Positions 1 through 9,792 of a stretch of 64,000 nucleotides of DNA are shown one piece after another. The notes beneath the pieces were generated by a model. It saw nothing but the letters and a program-made list of their open reading frames with translations, was not told where the DNA came from and made no database searches. The stretch covers positions 124,001 through 188,000 of the forward strand of contig JANQOR010000035.1 of NCBI GenBank assembly GCA_028285685.1, read 5' to 3'. The stretch comes from Cyclobacteriaceae bacterium (GTDB lineage Bacteria; Bacteroidota; Bacteroidia; Cytophagales; Cyclobacteriaceae). Position numbers and translations under genes: made by a program. Every line of letters starts with the position of its first letter. Within the stretch, counting starts at the first letter, position 1.

Positions 1-55
1 AAAAAATGGGTTGCGCCGGGACGTAATCCCAGATCAGATCAGAAGCGAGTACAAA

Positions 56-901
56 TCAACCCCTCTTCATACGGTCCAGTAACCTGAGTGCACCGCTTCC
101 AAGATTCTTTGAGACGATTTCGCCATATCTTGGGCTCTCGATGAAACCAGAGCTGAAAAAAGATTCAAGTATGGGTGTCCAATCACTGTTTTTTGGCATA
201 ATTATTCCAAAGGGCACGTCCTGCTCGTCTGCAACTGGATGACGTTTTATAGCCAGTCTTTTCTTCAATGCCTCCAGGTAAAAATTAAGATCAATGATTG
301 CGAAAGCACTATCATCTTTTAGAAGCTGGTCGATTATAATGTTAGTGGAGCTGAAGTACTCAATTTCTAAACTTGGTAAATATTGCTCTTTGATTCGTTT
401 CACGCGCTCCTCATTTGTTGTGGCTCTAATGGAATATGCCTTCATGCCTGCGAGCTTAGTGGGAATTTCCTGCACACTTTCCAGAAGTGGGACATTGCCG
501 TTGGTGACCAAGAGAGATATGTTGCCAAGAAACGGAGGGCTAAATGAAAAGTCTTTTTTCCTTTCTTCTTTGATACTTACGTTTCCCAGACCGAAGACTC
601 CACCGGAGCTTATTCTAACCTGATTCATAAACTGTGGGAAATCATTTCCTGTATAGTGAAATTCATGCGTAAGATTGATGCCCTTCTCCTTCAGAACATA
701 TCGTTCGAATTCAATCATCAAGTCGACTAAAAAACCTTCAGCTCCGTCCGACTTCTTTTCCGTAAACCCTGAAACTTCGTTGTAGACAAAGACTATTTTT
801 CCGGTCTTGGTGGCAGAAGCTTCTGCGAAAGTAGTCCCTGAAATCTGTGAAAAAAGTGGTGAGAATAGAATGTAGGGTAGCAATGAGAAGAGGTAGCGCA
901 T
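56..901 (-). CDS. Periplasmic solute-binding protein, SBP_bac_3-like
   Basis: The 281-residue product begins with a hydrophobic signal peptide (about residues 1-19, ending SPLFSQ), so it should be exported. The mature part reads like a family 3 extracellular solute-binding protein: an initial strand (GKIVFVYNEV), a sentence-like GAEGFLVDLMIEFERYV helix region, and an FSFSPPFLGNISLLVT stretch typical of the hinge of amino-acid-type binding proteins. No permease or ATPase gene is beside it, so it may be an orphan sensor or binding protein rather than part of an ABC importer. The ligand cannot be told. The start ATG is directly followed by the signal peptide. The family is fairly sure, the role is not. 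Confidence 0.75.
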   Translation of the reverse strand: MRYLFSLLPYILFSPLFSQISGTTFAEASATKTGKIVFVYNEVSGFTEKKSDGAEGFLVDLMIEFERYVLKEKGINLTHEFHYTGNDFPQFMNQVRISSGGVFGLGNVSIKEERKKDFSFSPPFLGNISLLVTNGNVPLLESVQEIPTKLAGMKAYSIRATTNEERVKRIKEQYLPSLEIEYFSSTNIIIDQLLKDDSAFAIIDLNFYLEALKKRLAIKRHPVADEQDVPFGIIMPKNSDWTPILESFFSSGFIESPRYGEIVSKNLGSGALRLLDRMKRG

Positions 902-1045
902 TTAGATTATTGAATTTATAGATGTAACCAATGAGTTAGGTACTAACCATTAACTACACATCAGGTTTTACGGCCAATCATCAAAAAAGATTGAAAACAG
1001 TTTTGGTCTTTGTGCAAATGCTGCAGTGTGGTCACTATTGGGTAA

Positions 1046-1465
1046 TCATACCCCTAGCATTGGGAGATGCTTGACTTTGTGATAGGTCAAGCCAAGTGAT
1101 ATGCAGTGTTTAAGTTCGGCTGCTGGAATTTTATCATCAAGTTTAAAAACGATTGCGCGGGTATTCTCATAGCTGAACAGGTCACCATGGACCATCTTAA
1201 ATGTGCTGACCAACTTACTCGTGCACTTAAAATACACGGCATACTGATCTGGTTTTTTCTCTTTCCAGTCCATCCTCACCGTGCTGCCATGCTTTGTGAG
1301 ATAGCTAGGTTCGCCCCATTTTAAAGTCTCCTCAAGCTTGTCCAATCCTTCTGTTTCAGCTGCAGTCTCAAGTACAAGCTTTCGCAGATAGCGCATCTTT
1401 GGTTGAATATCCTTCGGATATTTTTTAAAAACTTTCTCTACCTCCGGATCGGTGACTAGCTCCAT
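1046..1465 (-). CDS. DUF1801 / YdhG-like protein
   Basis: This small soluble protein of about 139 residues matches the DUF1801 (YdhG-like) fold: an N-terminal helix with YPKDIQPKMRYLRKLV, a central LKWGEPSYLT motif, and DKIPAAELKHCISLGLTYHK at the C-terminus. The function of the family is not known. The ATG at 1465 overlaps the TGA of the upstream arginase-family gene by one base (TGATG), so translational coupling is likely. An in-frame TTG three bases earlier is a less attractive start. It is probably the last gene of the transcript that begins at the TonB-dependent receptor or at the arginase-family gene. Confidence 0.75.
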   Translation of the reverse strand: MELVTDPEVEKVFKKYPKDIQPKMRYLRKLVLETAAETEGLDKLEETLKWGEPSYLTKHGSTVRMDWKEKKPDQYAVYFKCTSKLVSTFKMVHGDLFSYENTRAIVFKLDDKIPAAELKHCISLGLTYHKVKHLPMLGV

Positions 1466-2244
1466 CAATTTACCATTTTAGCTAAAATCTCTTTCATCAT
1501 CTTGGCTGCAAGATAGGCTGTCATGTTGTGAACGTCCTTGTCAGGATTGTATTCGACAATGTCGGCACCGACAATGTTGGCGTCTAAATTTTGAATCAGA
1601 TCTATCACCTGACGAGAAGATAATCCACCTGGTTCATAGTGTGAGACACCTGGTGCAAACGCTGGATCAAAGGCATCCATATCCAGCGAGATATACAAGG
1701 GATTTTCGAAGGCGCGGATTTTTGACAGATCTAATTGTTTCATCTGATGCACTTCCACATTGAATTTCTCTGCCTGTTCTCTTTGATGAGTGGTAAGGGT
1801 TCTGATTCCAACCTGGATGAGGTTTTTTGCAAATCCATTTTCCATTATTCTGGCAAAAGGGCAGGCATGTGAATACTTGTCACCTTCAAATTCATCATAC
1901 AGATCACCATGAGCATCAATGTGCAGAATATCTAAAATGGGATATTTCTCATGGTGCGCCTTGATAATGGGAAAAGTGATCGAATGATCACCGCCCAGCG
2001 TCAACAACTTGCCCTCATCTTTCAGATTTGCTGTTGTGATAGATTCGATTTCAAAGTAATCACCTACCACAAAATCTCCTCTATCATCAATGTGCATGTT
2101 TGAAACGTCTTTGAGGTCTTCCGTAAACATATTTGCAGAATCGCTGTACAACGCTTCGCGTATCAGTGGAGGTGCCTTAGCGGGACCTTGCTGAAAAGAA
2201 GATTTTTGGTCGTAGAGAATGCCTTGCAGAGTAATGGTGCTCAT
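1465..2244 (-). CDS. Arginase/agmatinase-family ureohydrolase
   Basis: The 259-residue protein carries the binuclear manganese motifs of the ureohydrolase family: GGDHSI, DAHGD (in HIDAHGDLYDEF) and SLDMDAFDPAFAPG. These families hydrolyse guanidino or formimidoyl compounds (agmatine, arginine, formiminoglutamate and others). The substrate cannot be decided from sequence alone; agmatinase is the default guess. It lies 48 nt downstream of the TonB-dependent receptor gene that follows the TPP riboswitch and overlaps the DUF1801 gene by one base, so it may be partly under the same control. No other polyamine gene is in the window. Confidence 0.85.
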   Translation of the reverse strand: MSTITLQGILYDQKSSFQQGPAKAPPLIREALYSDSANMFTEDLKDVSNMHIDDRGDFVVGDYFEIESITTANLKDEGKLLTLGGDHSITFPIIKAHHEKYPILDILHIDAHGDLYDEFEGDKYSHACPFARIMENGFAKNLIQVGIRTLTTHQREQAEKFNVEVHQMKQLDLSKIRAFENPLYISLDMDAFDPAFAPGVSHYEPGGLSSRQVIDLIQNLDANIVGADIVEYNPDKDVHNMTAYLAAKMMKEILAKMVN

Positions 2245-2292
2245 TTGCTACAATCTAAGTAATAGAAATAAAAGAAGGGGTCAACTGACTCC

Positions 2293-4503
2293 TTAAAATT
2301 TCAAATTCAATCCCAGTAAAAAATTACGTCCTGCCTGCGGATAGTAGTTGTTTTGCTGGTAGAGAATGTCCGCTCCATAGTAGTAGCCCCAGGTATAACC
2401 ATTAGACGAGTATTCTTCGTTGAGAATATTATTGATCAAAAGTGATAAGCCAATATTTCGAATTCCTTTGGTTTCGAAATCATACGACATTCTAACATCA
2501 TTAGTAAAATATGCATCGATTGCTCGATCATCATTGGAGGTATTGTCCAGGAATTGTTTGCCAACATATTTACTCAAAAATTGAAATGTCAACCCCTCTG
2601 AAGGGGAATAGCTTAAATCGCTTCCACTAATAATGTTGGGTGAAAAAGAAATGTCTGAATTGGAATGCTGGATTTCTCCAAAGCTAGCCGACACAATCTC
2701 CGAAAATTGGTCGATTTTGTTTTCGCTAAGTGTGAGGTTCGCTGACCACACCAGGTTTTCGGTTAGCTGGTAGATCCCTGAGAGCTCGATTCCCATCCGA
2801 AAGCTCTTAGGAACATTGATTCGAATGGGTGCGCCCACGTCGTTCACAGCACCTGTCACTACCAGCTGGTTTTTGTAATCCATATAATAGTAGTTTGCCT
2901 CGTAACTGAGCTTTGAGCCTCTGGAACGAATGCCGGCCTCAAAATTTCGCAAAGTCTCGTGCTCTGGCTCTGTTCCAGGATTAGCATCAATGAAATCCGA
3001 TCGAACAGGTTCTCGATTTCCAATTGCGTAGGAGGCATACAAATTGGTTGAGCCGTTCAATGTGTAAGTCAGACCAAGCTTAGGGTTAAGGAACGTAAAG
3101 TCCGTCTCAATGTCATACGGTGAGCGATCACTGTCTAACCCGGCAGTTTCATATTTGATAGTTCGCACCTGTGCATCTCCGAACAGGTTCAGCTGATCAC
3201 TTACTTGGTAGTTTACCTTCAAAAAACTATTGAAATCTTTTTTAACGCCATTTCCATCGTAATACTGATCACGAATGTCAACATTGCCGGCAAACTGAGC
3301 CCAGATGATCTCTCCGAAGTGATCTCCATCATACTTGTTCCATGCTCCACCGATTGTCAGATCAAGGGCACCTGAAGCATGATTCAGCCCGTAGGTCAAT
3401 CCATAAAAATGATTGTCCAACCACCTTCTCCTAATGATATCAGAGGTTGTAATCGTCTCAGCTCCAACAACAACGTTGGTCAGTCCGTAGTCTTCTAGGG
3501 CGTCATCTTCCCGGAATTGTTCAAAAAAGCCTCTGCCACGGGTATAGTGGAATGCTCCTGATAAATCCCAATTTTCGGCTAGCGTGTGAGCTAAATGAAG
3601 TTGGTAATGGTCTTGACGATAGTTGTCGACTTCATTATCGTATGTGTAGTAGTTAAAAGTCCTTCCCGAATTTCTGAGATTCGCTTCAAGTTCCGGAGTT
3701 CCGTACTCACCTCCAAAGTCGATTAGTTCCTGGAGTTCAGTTTCACCACCAGTTAAACGTGCTTCAGGTGTCCCATACCATGCTTGTTGGGTAATTTCCT
3801 GACCACCAAACAGGACAGCCTTGATCATGGTCTTTTCCCCATATCTTCCACCAGACAGGTAATAGGATTTGAGGTCCGCTGCTGACCGATCAATGTATCC
3901 ATCCGATGCTAGTTTGGATAGTCGGGCTTCAAAATTGAATACTTCATTGAGCAGGCCTGTATTGTAGACAACGTTGGTTTTCCAGGTATTGAAGCTTCCT
4001 ACGGAATTTGAAGTTTCAAAAGAAGGATCTACTGAAACGTTAGATGATTGAAGGTTTACCGTGGCTCCAAAAGCTGCAGCGCCATTGGATGACGTCCCAA
4101 CTCCTCGTTGGATCTGAATATTGCTCACTGACGAAGCAAAGTCGGGCATATTTACCCAAAATACGCCGTGCGACTCAGAGTCATTCAACGGAATCCCGTT
4201 GACAGTTACGTTGATACGGGTCGCATCACTACCACGAATTCGCATCCCTGTGTAGCCTATCCCAGCCCCTGCATCCGAAGTGGTCACAAGTGAAGGAGAA
4301 AAGTTTAGCAGAATGGGTAGATCCTGTCCGAGATTTCTGGGCTTCAGGTCTGTCGAAGTAATTTCCGAGTAAGTGGTCGGTGTTTTTTCATTCGCTCTGG
4401 TCGCGTACACAATAACGTCATCTAACTTCCTCACTTTGAGGCTGTCCTGGGGAAATGTGCACAATGACGCTGCGAATGCGCATGTAAACAGTAAAAATTT
4501 CAT
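2293..4503 (-). CDS. TonB-dependent receptor, probably thiamine-related
   Basis: The 736-residue protein has a signal peptide (about residues 1-18), a plug domain (about 25-150, with GMRIRGSDATRINVTVNGIPLND and VSNIQIQRGVGTSSNGAAAFGATVNL) and a beta-barrel ending in the expected aromatic residue (LLGLNLKF). It is an outer-membrane active transporter that needs TonB/ExbBD. A TPP riboswitch lies in its 5' leader, on the same strand, which points to thiamine or a thiamine precursor as substrate. No CarboxypepD_reg-like N-terminal extension is seen. PnuC-type and kinase genes lie upstream on the same strand. The arginase-family gene follows after 48 nt. Confidence 0.9.
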   Translation of the reverse strand: MKFLLFTCAFAASLCTFPQDSLKVRKLDDVIVYATRANEKTPTTYSEITSTDLKPRNLGQDLPILLNFSPSLVTTSDAGAGIGYTGMRIRGSDATRINVTVNGIPLNDSESHGVFWVNMPDFASSVSNIQIQRGVGTSSNGAAAFGATVNLQSSNVSVDPSFETSNSVGSFNTWKTNVVYNTGLLNEVFNFEARLSKLASDGYIDRSAADLKSYYLSGGRYGEKTMIKAVLFGGQEITQQAWYGTPEARLTGGETELQELIDFGGEYGTPELEANLRNSGRTFNYYTYDNEVDNYRQDHYQLHLAHTLAENWDLSGAFHYTRGRGFFEQFREDDALEDYGLTNVVVGAETITTSDIIRRRWLDNHFYGLTYGLNHASGALDLTIGGAWNKYDGDHFGEIIWAQFAGNVDIRDQYYDGNGVKKDFNSFLKVNYQVSDQLNLFGDAQVRTIKYETAGLDSDRSPYDIETDFTFLNPKLGLTYTLNGSTNLYASYAIGNREPVRSDFIDANPGTEPEHETLRNFEAGIRSRGSKLSYEANYYYMDYKNQLVVTGAVNDVGAPIRINVPKSFRMGIELSGIYQLTENLVWSANLTLSENKIDQFSEIVSASFGEIQHSNSDISFSPNIISGSDLSYSPSEGLTFQFLSKYVGKQFLDNTSNDDRAIDAYFTNDVRMSYDFETKGIRNIGLSLLINNILNEEYSSNGYTWGYYYGADILYQQNNYYPQAGRNFLLGLNLKF

Positions 4504-4574
4504 TTAATGATATTTAAAAAATTAAACCATGAGAAGCGGGGACTTCCCACAATTGTTATCATACATTGGTCTCT

Positions 4575-4652
4575 GGACCGCTCCCTACGCCGGCATTATC
4601 CGGATCAGGTTCCTGGGTATGATCTCAGCCGCTTATCGGCACCCCTTTCTGA
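4575..4652 (-). promoter_or_regulatory. TPP riboswitch (THI element)
   Basis: On the minus strand the segment shows the hallmark blocks of the TPP riboswitch in order: AGAAAGGGGTGCC, GGCTGAGA, then ACCTGATC, CGGATAATGCCGGCG and TAGGGAG. It lies about 75 nt before the ATG of the TonB-dependent receptor gene and in the same orientation, so high thiamine pyrophosphate should lower expression of that receptor. The GGGAAGTCCC palindrome between riboswitch and gene (about 4539-4550) could belong to the expression platform, but I cannot decide between termination and translation control. The aptamer itself is unmistakable. The boundaries are approximate. Confidence 0.96.
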
Positions 4653-4873
4653 TTGATGCAAAAATAATCACACTTGATTTTATGAGGTGAAATTCAGCAA
4701 TTACCCTTTTAACTTGATGTTTTTACGAAACAAGTTTGGCTGATGCTGGACCAAGTGAGTAAGATGGTGTTAGTCGTCCTGTATTGTTTTAGTGTGATAG
4801 TTGGTCAGAATGAAACCAATCATTGTTTTCTATGTCATATAGTGCTTGATACGGTATCTTCCTTTCCAAATGA
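4653..4873. other. Intergenic region upstream of the TPP riboswitch
   Basis: About 220 bases between the kinase stop and the aptamer. The promoter for the riboswitch-receptor transcript should lie here, unless transcription reads through from the PnuC/kinase pair. I see no convincing TAnnTTTG box and no reading frame of interest. Confidence 0.4.
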
Positions 4874-5386
4874 TTAACTGAAATATCTTTCGATCACTTC
4901 AACAGCACACTTTCTTCTTTCGCTTTCATACCCGGAGACAATGGCATATGGAAGGTTGTTGTCCTGAAGGTATTTGTTGTAAATGTCAAAGAAATGTTCC
5001 CGCAAGTGAGGATGTTCTCTTTGCGGATCTGGTTTCCAGATCAAATCAATATCATTCAGTAGGTAGTAGTCATACTCCCTTGATTTTAGTTGATCTTCAA
5101 TCCATGAATTGGTTTCTCCGTACTTGTGATCACTCCAGATTTTGATGACAATCAAGTTTGTATCGCAGAACAGAAAATCTTTCGCATAGTGAACCCTTTC
5201 ATCTTCCCAAGCAATTTGACCTTTGGCAATCTCCAGCAAGTCATCTTGCTCGTATTCCCGATCCAAGCGATCCAGGTAAAATCTGGCGTACTCAGGTACC
5301 CATTCTGTTTGATAGTGTTGGGCAAGTTGCTGAGCAGTTTCGCTCTTCCCGGTGGACTCAGGACCAATAATTGCGATTCGTTTCAT
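4874..5386 (-). CDS. NadR-like P-loop kinase (AAA_28)
   Basis: The 170-residue protein begins with a Walker A motif (IIGPESTGKSETA, residues about 6-18) followed by WVPEYARFYLDRL and a later FCDTNLIVIKIWSD strand. This is the pattern of the stand-alone ribosylnicotinamide-kinase domain of NadR. The predicted reaction is ATP-dependent phosphorylation of nicotinamide riboside in the cytosol. It sits directly downstream of a PnuC-type transporter gene on the same strand, a standard uptake-plus-trapping pair. However, a TPP riboswitch and a receptor gene follow, and some PnuC relatives (PnuT) carry thiamine. A role in thiamine salvage is therefore a real alternative. Confidence 0.8.
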   Translation of the reverse strand: MKRIAIIGPESTGKSETAQQLAQHYQTEWVPEYARFYLDRLDREYEQDDLLEIAKGQIAWEDERVHYAKDFLFCDTNLIVIKIWSDHKYGETNSWIEDQLKSREYDYYLLNDIDLIWKPDPQREHPHLREHFFDIYNKYLQDNNLPYAIVSGYESERRKCAVEVIERYFS

Positions 5387-5492
5387 TGGAAGGTGAACTA
5401 TTTTGATTTGAAAGCGGAGTTTTCCGACTTAGAAATCACAAACGTATGCAACAATTTATTGTGTCAAAAATTTGAAAGCGCTTTGGGAAATA

Positions 5493-6125
5493 TTAGGTAG
5501 GTCGCACGTCAATGTCAACATCGTTCTCTCCCATAAGAAGTTTCCTCCGCCATGACAACAAACCTAGAACAGCGATATATCCGAAAACGATAAACTGGAA
5601 ACTGGTAAAAGGCAGGCCTTTATAGATATACAACGGAATAGACGAAATATTGGTCCCAATCCAGAAATACCAGTGCTCAATTTTTTTCTGCGCCATTAGG
5701 TACATCGCTGTTATTGCAAAGGAAGTAGTTAGTGCATCCCACATTGGAACATCACTATCTGTGTTTTGAGATAGTAATATCCAAAGCAAAAAGAAAGCAG
5801 CAAGCATAACCGATACATTGAAAATGTTACCGTTTCTCGTGCTTGATGTGATCGGAATCTGGTTGGCACCAATTTTTGTATGCTTCCAATTGTACCAACC
5901 GTAGATGCTCATGATTAAGTAGTAGGCATTCACTCCTGTCTCGGCATAGAGTCGATTTTGATAGGTGATGAATATGAACAAGGTCACATTAATAATCCCG
6001 AAAGGATAGACCAGAATTTTTTCCTGCTTGCTAAACCATACACTGGCAATCCCAGCGATAACGGCAATAAACTCGCTAGCCGAAGTGTTAAGGAGCTGAT
6101 CCAAAAACGCATTCCACATTTCCAT
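5493..6125 (-). CDS. PnuC/PnuT-family vitamin transporter
   Basis: The 210-residue inner-membrane protein has about seven hydrophobic segments and the family signature in YLIMSIYGWYNWKH, with an N-terminal AVIAGIASVWFSKQEKILVYPFGIINVTLF and a C-terminal WYFWIGTNISSIPLYIYKGL region. PnuC proteins move nicotinamide riboside by facilitated diffusion; PnuT relatives in this phylum move thiamine and lie near TPP riboswitches. Here the gene precedes the NadR-like kinase by about 107 nt and lies upstream of the riboswitch rather than downstream. It probably has its own promoter, which would face away from guaB. The family is sure, the vitamin is not. Confidence 0.85.
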   Translation of the reverse strand: MEMWNAFLDQLLNTSASEFIAVIAGIASVWFSKQEKILVYPFGIINVTLFIFITYQNRLYAETGVNAYYLIMSIYGWYNWKHTKIGANQIPITSSTRNGNIFNVSVMLAAFFLLWILLSQNTDSDVPMWDALTTSFAITAMYLMAQKKIEHWYFWIGTNISSIPLYIYKGLPFTSFQFIVFGYIAVLGLLSWRRKLLMGENDVDIDVRPT

Positions 6126-6173
6126 ACCTGTAAAAATATTCTTTTCAATAGTACTTTATCTATGTAAGCAGCA

Positions 6174-7688
<1,515 letters not shown>

Positions 7689-7729
7689 CAGGCCTCAGAT
7701 TTCAAAGACAGTACTTCGTGGAGCCTAGA

Positions 7730-8395
7730 CTATTGGCCTGTAACTAGTTTGGCAACAACCGTCTCTCCACCTTTTGTCAAGTCACCGATCTTCACTTTGA
7801 TATCAGCATCTAGCGGAAGGAAAAGATCCACACGACTGCCAAACCGTATAAATCCTACCGAGGTACCTTGATTGACGTAGTCTCCAATTACGGGGTAGAA
7901 GGCAATTCTTCGAGCCACTGCTCCGGCAATCTGACGCATCAATATCTGAATACCGCTTTCCATTTTGTACCCGATAGATGTTCTTTCGTTATCAGTGCTT
8001 GATTTGGGATGCCAAGCGACAAGAAACTTGCCCGGGTGATACTGGAAAAAGTCGATCTTTCCTTTAACCGGTGATCGATTGACGTGAACATTTAGCGGAG
8101 ACATGAAAATAGATACTTGAATACGATCATCCTTGTGGTACTCGCCCTCGTAGGTCCTTTCTATCACAACTACTCTTCCTTCTGCAGGAGCATATACAAC
8201 ACCTTCCTCTTCAGGAGTTTCCACCTTTGGGTTTCGAAAGAACCGCACGATGAGAACAAAGAAGATGATAGCTGCTAATCCAAGAATGTACTGCACGATA
8301 ACAATTGGAATTAGCGAATAGAGTCCCCAATAGAGCAGTCCAATTAGGACAGCAGCTACTGGAATGATTTTGAAACCTTCTTTGTGAATTCTCAT
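7730..8395 (-). CDS. psd: Phosphatidylserine decarboxylase, archaeal-type short form
   Basis: The 221-residue enzyme makes phosphatidylethanolamine from phosphatidylserine. Two hydrophobic segments lie near the N-terminus (about residues 10-50), followed by YAPAEGRVVVIE, the FMSPLNVHVNRSPVKG motif and the FGSRVDLFLPLD processing site, where the Ser after Gly should become the pyruvoyl group after autocleavage. The length fits the short Psd-B class. The gene is on the same strand as the upstream glutamate dehydrogenase, separated by a 52-nt gap that contains a perfect hairpin, so co-transcription is uncertain. cdsA, also of phospholipid synthesis, lies 1.4 kb away. Confidence 0.93.
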   Translation of the reverse strand: MRIHKEGFKIIPVAAVLIGLLYWGLYSLIPIVIVQYILGLAAIIFFVLIVRFFRNPKVETPEEEGVVYAPAEGRVVVIERTYEGEYHKDDRIQVSIFMSPLNVHVNRSPVKGKIDFFQYHPGKFLVAWHPKSSTDNERTSIGYKMESGIQILMRQIAGAVARRIAFYPVIGDYVNQGTSVGFIRFGSRVDLFLPLDADIKVKIGDLTKGGETVVAKLVTGQ

Positions 8396-8400
8396 TTTGA

Positions 8401-8430
8401 CATGTCATGCTGAACTAAATTCAGCACCCT
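8401..8430. repeat. Intergenic hairpin repeat (GCTGAA-N5-TTCAGC)
   Basis: The gap between the dehydrogenase and psd holds CATGTCAT followed by a perfect hairpin, GCTGAA-CTAAA-TTCAGC (8409-8425). It resembles the short dispersed intergenic repeats that read TGTCATGCTGAAC in many Bacteroidota. CATGTCAT recurs at 44301. No T-tract follows on the minus strand, so a terminator is unlikely. Confidence 0.5.
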
Positions 8431-8447
8431 TTTGATTTCATCTCGGC

Positions 8448-9722
8448 CTAGAAGCCTCCGCGATATTTGTAGGTCTTGGCCACCTTATCAATGGCTACAA
8501 TATAGGCTGCAATTCTCATACTTACTTTAAAATCTTCAGCAACCTTGTATACTCGATCAAATGCGGTCTTCATGATTCTATCCGATCTGCGGCTTACTCG
8601 CTCTCGTGTCCAGCCATAGCCCAATCTGTTTTGGACCCACTCAAAGTAGGAAACAGTAACACCACCGGCGTTCGCTAGAATGTCCGGAACAGCCAGGATT
8701 CCTTTCTCATTGAGAATGGCATCAGCCTTCGCTGAAGTTGGTCCGTTTGCCCCCTCAACAATCAACTTGGCTTTTATTTTATCCGCATTGTGTTTGGTAA
8801 TTACATCTTCGATGGCAGCCGGTACAAGAACATCTACATCTAAGAGTAATAGATCATCGGCATCCATTTTCTCAGCTCCTTCGAATCCTTCAAGGCTGCC
8901 ATTGTTAGCAACACGATATTGATATGCTTTATGGATGTTGATACCTTCTTTGTTATAGTAACCTCCCGTTAAATCACTGATTGCTACAACGCTAACTCCT
9001 CGTTCTTCTAAGAGTGTCGCAGCCCAGGACCCGACATTTCCAAAGCCCTGGATGGCGCAAGTGGATTTAAATGGATTGATTTTAAGCTTTTCCATAGCCG
9101 CTAGGGCAGATATCATTACACCACGGCCTGTAGCTTCTTCCCGACCTAAAGAACCACCCAATACAATGGGCTTGCCCGTTACCACGGAATTGATTGTCAT
9201 CCCCTGGTTACGCGAGTACTGGTCCATCATCCAGGCCATTTCTCTTGGACCTGTTCCCATATCGGGTGCAGGTATGTCTCTATCCTTTCCGAACACATCA
9301 ATCATCGCCTGGGTGAAAGCTCTCGTCAATCGCTCTACCTCGCCTTCCGACATGTCTCTGGGATTGCATTTGATGCCTCCTTTGGCGCCACCGTAAGGAA
9401 TATCAACAACAGCACACTTCCACGTCATCCACGCTGCGAGCGCCTTCACTTCATCAAGATTGACGTCCATATCATATCTGATTCCACCTTTTGACGGGCC
9501 CAGAATGTTGGAATGAATAACTCGATATCCTTCAAATACCTTAATAGAGCCATCGTCCATTGAGACTGGAAGCGATACAATGACCTGCTTGGCAGGGGTT
9601 TTCAGAACATCGTACACTTCCTGATCCAATCCAAGGTGCTCAGCGGCAATCTGGAACCTTGACATCATTGATTCGAAGGGGTTATCTCTGTCCTTGATAG
9701 GAGCAGGTTCTATGTAGGCCAT
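8448..9722 (-). CDS. Glu/Leu/Phe/Val dehydrogenase (glutamate dehydrogenase)
   Basis: The 424-residue protein belongs to the amino-acid dehydrogenase family. It has the substrate-binding VIHSNILGPSKGGIRYD and PYGGAKGGIKCNP motifs (the catalytic Lys lies in the latter), PAPDMGTGPREMAWMMDQYS, and a Rossmann domain starting AIQGFGNVGSWAA. In this phylum such proteins are usually glutamate dehydrogenases that interconvert glutamate and 2-oxoglutarate. Leucine dehydrogenases are shorter (about 360 residues), so glutamate is favoured. A TAGCTTTG box (9766-9773, minus) about 43 nt upstream is a candidate promoter element. Confidence 0.92.
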   Translation of the reverse strand: MAYIEPAPIKDRDNPFESMMSRFQIAAEHLGLDQEVYDVLKTPAKQVIVSLPVSMDDGSIKVFEGYRVIHSNILGPSKGGIRYDMDVNLDEVKALAAWMTWKCAVVDIPYGGAKGGIKCNPRDMSEGEVERLTRAFTQAMIDVFGKDRDIPAPDMGTGPREMAWMMDQYSRNQGMTINSVVTGKPIVLGGSLGREEATGRGVMISALAAMEKLKINPFKSTCAIQGFGNVGSWAATLLEERGVSVVAISDLTGGYYNKEGINIHKAYQYRVANNGSLEGFEGAEKMDADDLLLLDVDVLVPAAIEDVITKHNADKIKAKLIVEGANGPTSAKADAILNEKGILAVPDILANAGGVTVSYFEWVQNRLGYGWTRERVSRRSDRIMKTAFDRVYKVAEDFKVSMRIAAYIVAIDKVAKTYKYRGGF

Positions 9723-9792
9723 GGGGTTAAAATGAGAGAACTGGGGTGTCTTGTAAAAATTTTCGCAAAGCTAAGACGAAATCTATTTCTTG

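Noticed and set aside
7689-7741. Bidirectional terminator between guaB and psd
   Set aside because: The arms are only 7 bp with a loop of about 40 nt and one arm overlaps the psd coding end.
8409-8425. Rho-independent terminator for the glutamate dehydrogenase gene
   Set aside because: The hairpin is perfect but no T-tract follows on the minus strand; a dispersed intergenic repeat fits better.
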